Positions 6,866 through 9,309 of a DNA stretch of 9,309 nt are shown here, piece by piece. The notes beneath the pieces were generated by a model, which worked only from the letters and a program-made list of their open reading frames with translations, was not told where the DNA came from and did not search any database. Numbering within the stretch: the first letter of the stretch is position 1; each line of letters begins with the position of its first letter. Source of the stretch: an uncultured beta proteobacterium (lineage in GTDB: Bacteria; Pseudomonadota; Gammaproteobacteria; Burkholderiales; Rhodocyclaceae); contig CAIXAY010000561.1 in assembly GCA_903917505.1 (NCBI GenBank), positions 1 through 9,309 on the forward strand. Direction: 5' to 3'. The position numbers were made by a program, and so were the translations under genes.

Positions 6866-7249
6866 TCAGGCGATGTCCTCATGCAGGCACAGATAATTTC
6901 CTTCCGTGTCCTTGAACCAGGCCGCTTTTTCCGAACCCAGCACGCACACGTGGTCAATGGTCTTGAGGCCGGGGAAGTCGTAGTCCTCGAAGACCACGCC
7001 GGTTTTCTGCAACCCCGCTACGGCCGTAGCGATGTCATCGACCTGGAAGCTGATCGCCGTATGCTCGGCTTTCGTTCCGCCGGCTTTCGGGAATAGCGCG
7101 ATCACCGCGCCGCCGCCGCAGGCATAGACGAATTTGCCGTCCGGCCTCGAACCGGCCGGCCTGAGCCCGAGCTTCTTCTCGTAAAAATCCCGCGCCCGCT
7201 TCATGTCGATCACCGGCAATATCGTCGTTACTGGGGAATTCGTGAGCAT
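6866..7249 (-). CDS. VOC family (glyoxalase/bleomycin-resistance fold) protein
   Basis: A 127-aa single-module protein of the vicinal oxygen chelate superfamily, probably a cytoplasmic dimer as such short members usually are. The recognisable pattern is LPVIDMKRARDFYEKKLGL at about 11-29, AEHTAISFQVDDI at about 61-73 and FKDTEGNYLCLHED at about 112-125. His63 and Glu124 sit where VOC metal ligands often lie. The first-strand position is Pro/Val rather than His, so the complete glyoxalase I ligand set is not evident. The substrate therefore cannot be assigned, and this may be a binding protein or an unusual lyase/dioxygenase. The start is supported by an AAGGAG Shine-Dalgarno (plus-strand positions 7256-7261) 6 nt upstream. 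It is convergent with the hypothetical pair. It shares strand with serA but lies 289 bp downstream, beyond serA's terminator, so it should have its own promoter; none was convincingly seen. Confidence 0.92.
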   Translation of the reverse strand: MLTNSPVTTILPVIDMKRARDFYEKKLGLRPAGSRPDGKFVYACGGGAVIALFPKAGGTKAEHTAISFQVDDIATAVAGLQKTGVVFEDYDFPGLKTIDHVCVLGSEKAAWFKDTEGNYLCLHEDIA

Positions 7250-7497
7250 GGTTTTCTCCTTGGGAAAGAAAGCGCAAGACGAATCGAGCGGCTGCGGAAG
7301 CAGCGCACCGATTCGACCGCGCCTGCTATCTCAGGTTCGCCGGGGCGCTGCCGAAGGGCCAAATTCGTCTCGAGCGATGGCCAGAACGGCGGGCGTTCTC
7401 AGGCTTCCTGCCAGCCCTTCTCCAGCAAAGGGGCGTGGGGTCGTGGCGTCAAGCTGCGATAGCCCGGCTTGCCCGACAGGATCTCCGCGCAAGAAAA
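7250..7497. other. Structured noncoding region between the VOC gene and the serA terminator
   Basis: No credible gene is seen here, but it contains several inverted repeats. A compound hairpin spans 7280-7315: outer arms CGAATCG/CGATTCG, inner arms GCTGC/GCAGC (7291-7304), and a GGAA loop of the GNRA type when read on the plus strand. AGACGAAT (7277-7284) is also complementary to ATTCGTCT (7363-7370), and this pairing would exclude the first. AGAACG-gcggg-CGTTCT lies at 7383-7399, with CAGG/CCTG immediately after (7400-7410). The promoter of the VOC gene should be within this stretch, but no clear -10/-35 pair was found on the minus strand. Confidence 0.5.
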
Positions 7498-7518
7498 AGC
7501 CAGGGCCCAGCCCTGGCT
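7493..7518 (-). terminator. Intrinsic (Rho-independent) terminator of serA
   Basis: AGCCAGGG (7498-7505) and CCCTGGCT (7511-7518) form a perfect 8-bp stem with a 5-nt loop. Read on the minus strand, the stem runs directly into a T-rich tract (TTTTTCTT, including the last stem base). It begins 20 bp after the serA stop codon. This is the strongest terminator in the window, and it acts only in the serA direction because the plus-strand side continues CATTTCC. Confidence 0.9.
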
Positions 7519-7538
7519 CATTTCCGGCGTGATGCGGC

Positions 7539-8708
7539 TCAGGACGGCAGGTAGCGCACGCGCAGGACGCCGTTGATGTCGGTCAGTTGCTTGATCACTG
7601 CCGGCGGAACGGGGCTTTCGATATCGACCAGCGTGAAGGCCAGTTCGCCGCGCGACTTGTTGACCATGTTGTGAATGTTCAGGCCGGCGCCGGCGAGCGT
7701 CGTCGAGATCTGGCCGAGCATGTTGGGCACGTTGGCGTTGGCGATCGCCAGCCGGAAGCCCGATTCGCGCGGCATGGCGATGTTCGGATAATTCACCGCG
7801 TTGAGGATGTTGCCGTTTTCGAGGTAATCGGTGACCTGGTCGGCGACCATCACCGCGCAGTTTTCCTCGGCTTCTTCGGTCGATGCCCCGAGATGCGGCA
7901 GCGCGACGAAGCGCGGGTGCTTGCGCAAGAGGCTGCTCGGGAAATCGCAGACGTAGGCCTGCAGCCGGTTGTCGTTGAGCCCGTCGAGCACGGCCTGCTC
8001 GTTGACGATGCCTTCGCGCGCGAAGTTGAGCAGGATGCAGCCCTTCTTCATGAGCTTGACGCGCTCGGCGTTGATCAGGTCCTTGGTCGCCGGCAGCATG
8101 GGCACGTGCAGGCTGACGAAGTCGGCGCGTTTCACCAGATCATCGACGCTGACCGCTTTCCTGACCTGCGAGGGCAGGCGCCAGGCGGCGTCGACGGTGA
8201 TTTCCGGGTCGAAGCCGATGACGTTCATGCCGAGTTCGATCGCCGCGTCGGCGAGCATCGAGCCGATGGCGCCGAGGCCGATGATGCCGAGCGTGCTGCC
8301 GCGCAGTTCGTGGCCGACGAAATTCTTCTTGCCGGCTTCGACCTGCTTGGCCAACGACTCGTCGTCGCCCTGCAGGCCGGCGACGAAGGACAGCGCCGGA
8401 ACGATATTGCGCACGCCCATCAGCATGCCGGCGATGACCAGTTCCTTGACCGCGTTGGCGTTGGCGCCGGGCGCGTTGAACACGACGACGCCACGCTCGC
8501 TCATGGCCTTGACCGGGATGTTGTTGGTTCCCGCGCCGGCCCGGCCGATGGCCAGGACGCTGGCCGGGATCGGCATCTCATGCATGACCTGCGAGCGCAC
8601 CAGGATCGCGTCGGCGTCGGCGATGTCGTTGCCGACGGTGTAATTTTCGGGCAGACGGGCCAGCCCTTTTTTGGAAATGGCGTTGAGCGTCTGGATTTTT
8701 CGCGTCAT
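7539..8708 (-). CDS. serA: D-3-phosphoglycerate dehydrogenase, short ACT-domain form
   Basis: Oxidises 3-phosphoglycerate to 3-phosphohydroxypyruvate with NAD+, the first committed step of serine synthesis, in the cytoplasm. The product is 389 aa, matching short PGDHs with one C-terminal ACT domain. Visible features are a substrate domain, the NAD-binding Rossmann motif GLGAIGSM (about 144-151), catalytic Arg231 in NFAREGIV, and catalytic His272 in LPHLGAST. The ACT domain spans about 316-389 (RLAIANANVPNMLGQIS onward) and normally mediates serine feedback or oligomer contacts. Oddly, the usual D-V-F-x-x-E-P segment carrying the catalytic Glu is replaced by CDFPSSLL (254-261). Start: MTRKIQTLNAISKKG is chosen because the longer in-frame ATG at 8783 lies inside an intergenic palindrome and gives a 25-residue extension without PGDH character; the Shine-Dalgarno is weak. 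It follows serC by 151 bp and ends in an intrinsic terminator. Confidence 0.95.
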   Translation of the reverse strand: MTRKIQTLNAISKKGLARLPENYTVGNDIADADAILVRSQVMHEMPIPASVLAIGRAGAGTNNIPVKAMSERGVVVFNAPGANANAVKELVIAGMLMGVRNIVPALSFVAGLQGDDESLAKQVEAGKKNFVGHELRGSTLGIIGLGAIGSMLADAAIELGMNVIGFDPEITVDAAWRLPSQVRKAVSVDDLVKRADFVSLHVPMLPATKDLINAERVKLMKKGCILLNFAREGIVNEQAVLDGLNDNRLQAYVCDFPSSLLRKHPRFVALPHLGASTEEAEENCAVMVADQVTDYLENGNILNAVNYPNIAMPRESGFRLAIANANVPNMLGQISTTLAGAGLNIHNMVNKSRGELAFTLVDIESPVPPAVIKQLTDINGVLRVRYLPS

Positions 8709-8755
8709 GGCGATATTCTCAATGGATTGTCGGTGGGTGGTTGGCGTAGAGGCCT

Positions 8756-8850
8756 TTAACCACGCCGGGCACAACGGGCACAACGAATTTCTTGGAAAAT
8801 AATTTCCAGCAATTTTCTTTCGTTGTGTCCCTTGTGATCGTCGTGGTTAA
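8756..8850. repeat. Long imperfect palindrome in the serC-serA gap
   Basis: Outer arms TTAACCACG (8756-8764) and CGTGGTTAA (8842-8850) are perfect 9-bp complements. Inside, a tandem 9-bp direct repeat GGGCACAAC x2 (8767-8784) leads into GAA. The stretch CACAACGAA (8779-8787) is perfectly complementary to TTCGTTGTG (8819-8827), and further pairing (GGG/CCC, CACAA/TTGTG) holds with a one-base offset. The centre holds another hairpin, TGGAAA-ataa-TTTCCA (8793-8808). On the mRNA this would make one long stem-loop between serC and serA. The TTAACCACG ends and CACAA-type units resemble dispersed intergenic palindromes I recall from other proteobacterial genomes; this is memory, not a search. CTTTAAC also occurs on both sides (8754-8760, 8858-8864). 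Confidence 0.8.
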
Positions 8851-8859
8851 TTTCAGTCT

Positions 8860-9309
8860 TTAACTGTGCTGTTTCTCGAAGTCCTTCATCAGGTCGACGA
8901 GCGCCTGCACGCCTTCGATCGGCATGGCGTTGTAGATCGATGCGCGCATGCCGCCGACCGAGCGGTGGCCCTTGAGCTGGACCATGCCGCGCGCCTTGGC
9001 GGCCTTGAGGAATTCGTCGTCGAGGCCTTCGTCGCTGAGCGTGAAGGGGATGTTCATCAGCGAACGGTTTTCCTGCGCCACCGGCGACTTGAAGAATTTC
9101 GAGGCGTCGAGCGCGTCGTAGAGCAGCTTGGCCTTCGCGCGGTTGATCTTTTCCATCGCCGCGAGGCCGCCCTTGGCTTTCAGCATCTTGAACACCAGTC
9201 CGGCGATGTAGATCGCGTAGGTCGGCGGCGTGTTGTACATCGAGTCGGCTTCGGCCTGGATCTGGTAATCGAACATCGTCGGCGTGCCCTTGACCGTCTG
9301 CCCGATGAG
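8860..9309 (-). CDS. serC: Phosphoserine aminotransferase, C-terminal part (N-terminus beyond window)
   Basis: PLP-dependent enzyme (class V aminotransferase fold) converting 3-phosphohydroxypyruvate and glutamate to O-phosphoserine and 2-oxoglutarate; it uses the product of the neighbouring SerA and acts in the cytoplasm. Only the last 149 residues are visible of about 360 usual, continuing through the window edge with GQTVKGTPTMFDYQ. Family landmarks are SMYNTPPTYAIYIAGLVF, the NRAKAKLLYDALD helix, RSLMNIPF, and GHRSVGGMRASIYNAMP near the C-terminus, whose His-Arg and Arg residues belong to the substrate phosphate/carboxylate site in known SerC. The PLP-binding lysine lies just outside the window. 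The reading frame is intact to a TAA stop with the normal ending DFEKQHS. It is followed by serA on the same strand, with a large palindrome between; co-transcription is likely. Confidence 0.96.
   Translation of the reverse strand, partial: LIGQTVKGTPTMFDYQIQAEADSMYNTPPTYAIYIAGLVFKMLKAKGGLAAMEKINRAKAKLLYDALDASKFFKSPVAQENRSLMNIPFTLSDEGLDDEFLKAAKARGMVQLKGHRSVGGMRASIYNAMPIEGVQALVDLMKDFEKQHS

Noticed and set aside
7399..7521. 40-residue minus-strand ORF (MSQGWALAFSCAEILSG...)
   Set aside because: Its first codons are the serA terminator stem, there is no properly spaced Shine-Dalgarno, and it would be read only beyond that terminator.
7203..7532. 109-codon plus-strand ORF over the VOC start and the noncoding region
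   Set aside because: It overlaps the VOC gene antisense and is low-complexity Ser/Pro/Arg with no start signal; it is best explained as chance.
7587..8759. 390-codon plus-strand ORF opposite serA
   Set aside because: It is an antisense shadow of serA, with Asp/His/Arg/Val-rich composition and no domain.
8709..8783. 25-residue N-terminal extension of SerA
   Set aside because: The extra ATG lies in the intergenic palindrome and the added residues do not resemble PGDH. The ATG at 8706-8708 gives the expected N-terminus.

Overview
The window looks like chromosomal DNA from a GC-rich Gram-negative bacterium, most likely a betaproteobacterium. I infer this from very high third-position GC, a lipoprotein-adaptor RND efflux pair, betaproteobacterial-looking SerC/SerA and typical -10 motifs. 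The species cannot be named. No phage, IS, integrase, tRNA, rRNA or CRISPR sequence was seen.

Layout. (1) Bases 1-3947, minus strand: a two-gene RND efflux operon. A periplasmic adaptor lipoprotein comes first, followed 3 bp later by the inner-membrane pump, whose C-terminus runs off the window. (2) Bases 3948-4120: a divergent intergenic region rich in dyad symmetry. (3) Bases 4121-5200, plus strand: an NYN nuclease-like protein with a C-terminal OST-HTH/LOTUS domain. (4) Bases 5217-6824, plus strand: a well-formed promoter followed by two overlapping genes of unknown family. One encodes a coiled-coil protein with a C-terminal membrane anchor; the other encodes a soluble protein with a very basic tail. 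(5) Bases 6866-7249, minus strand: a small single-module VOC (glyoxalase-fold) protein, convergent with the unknown pair. (6) Bases 7250-7538: a noncoding stretch with several hairpins, ending in a clear intrinsic terminator for serA. (7) Bases 7539-9309, minus strand: serA (3-phosphoglycerate dehydrogenase), preceded by the 3' part of serC (phosphoserine aminotransferase). They are separated by a 95-bp imperfect palindrome.

How the genes work together. SerA and SerC perform the first two steps of the phosphorylated serine pathway and are likely co-transcribed. The adaptor and pump would form a tripartite exporter with an outer-membrane channel not seen here. The NYN-LOTUS protein is probably an RNA-directed factor; nothing ties it to efflux except the shared intergenic region. 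The overlapping unknown pair is the best candidate for something undescribed, but the sequence does not show its function. The serC-serA palindrome and the structured noncoding stretches are the most notable non-gene signals.
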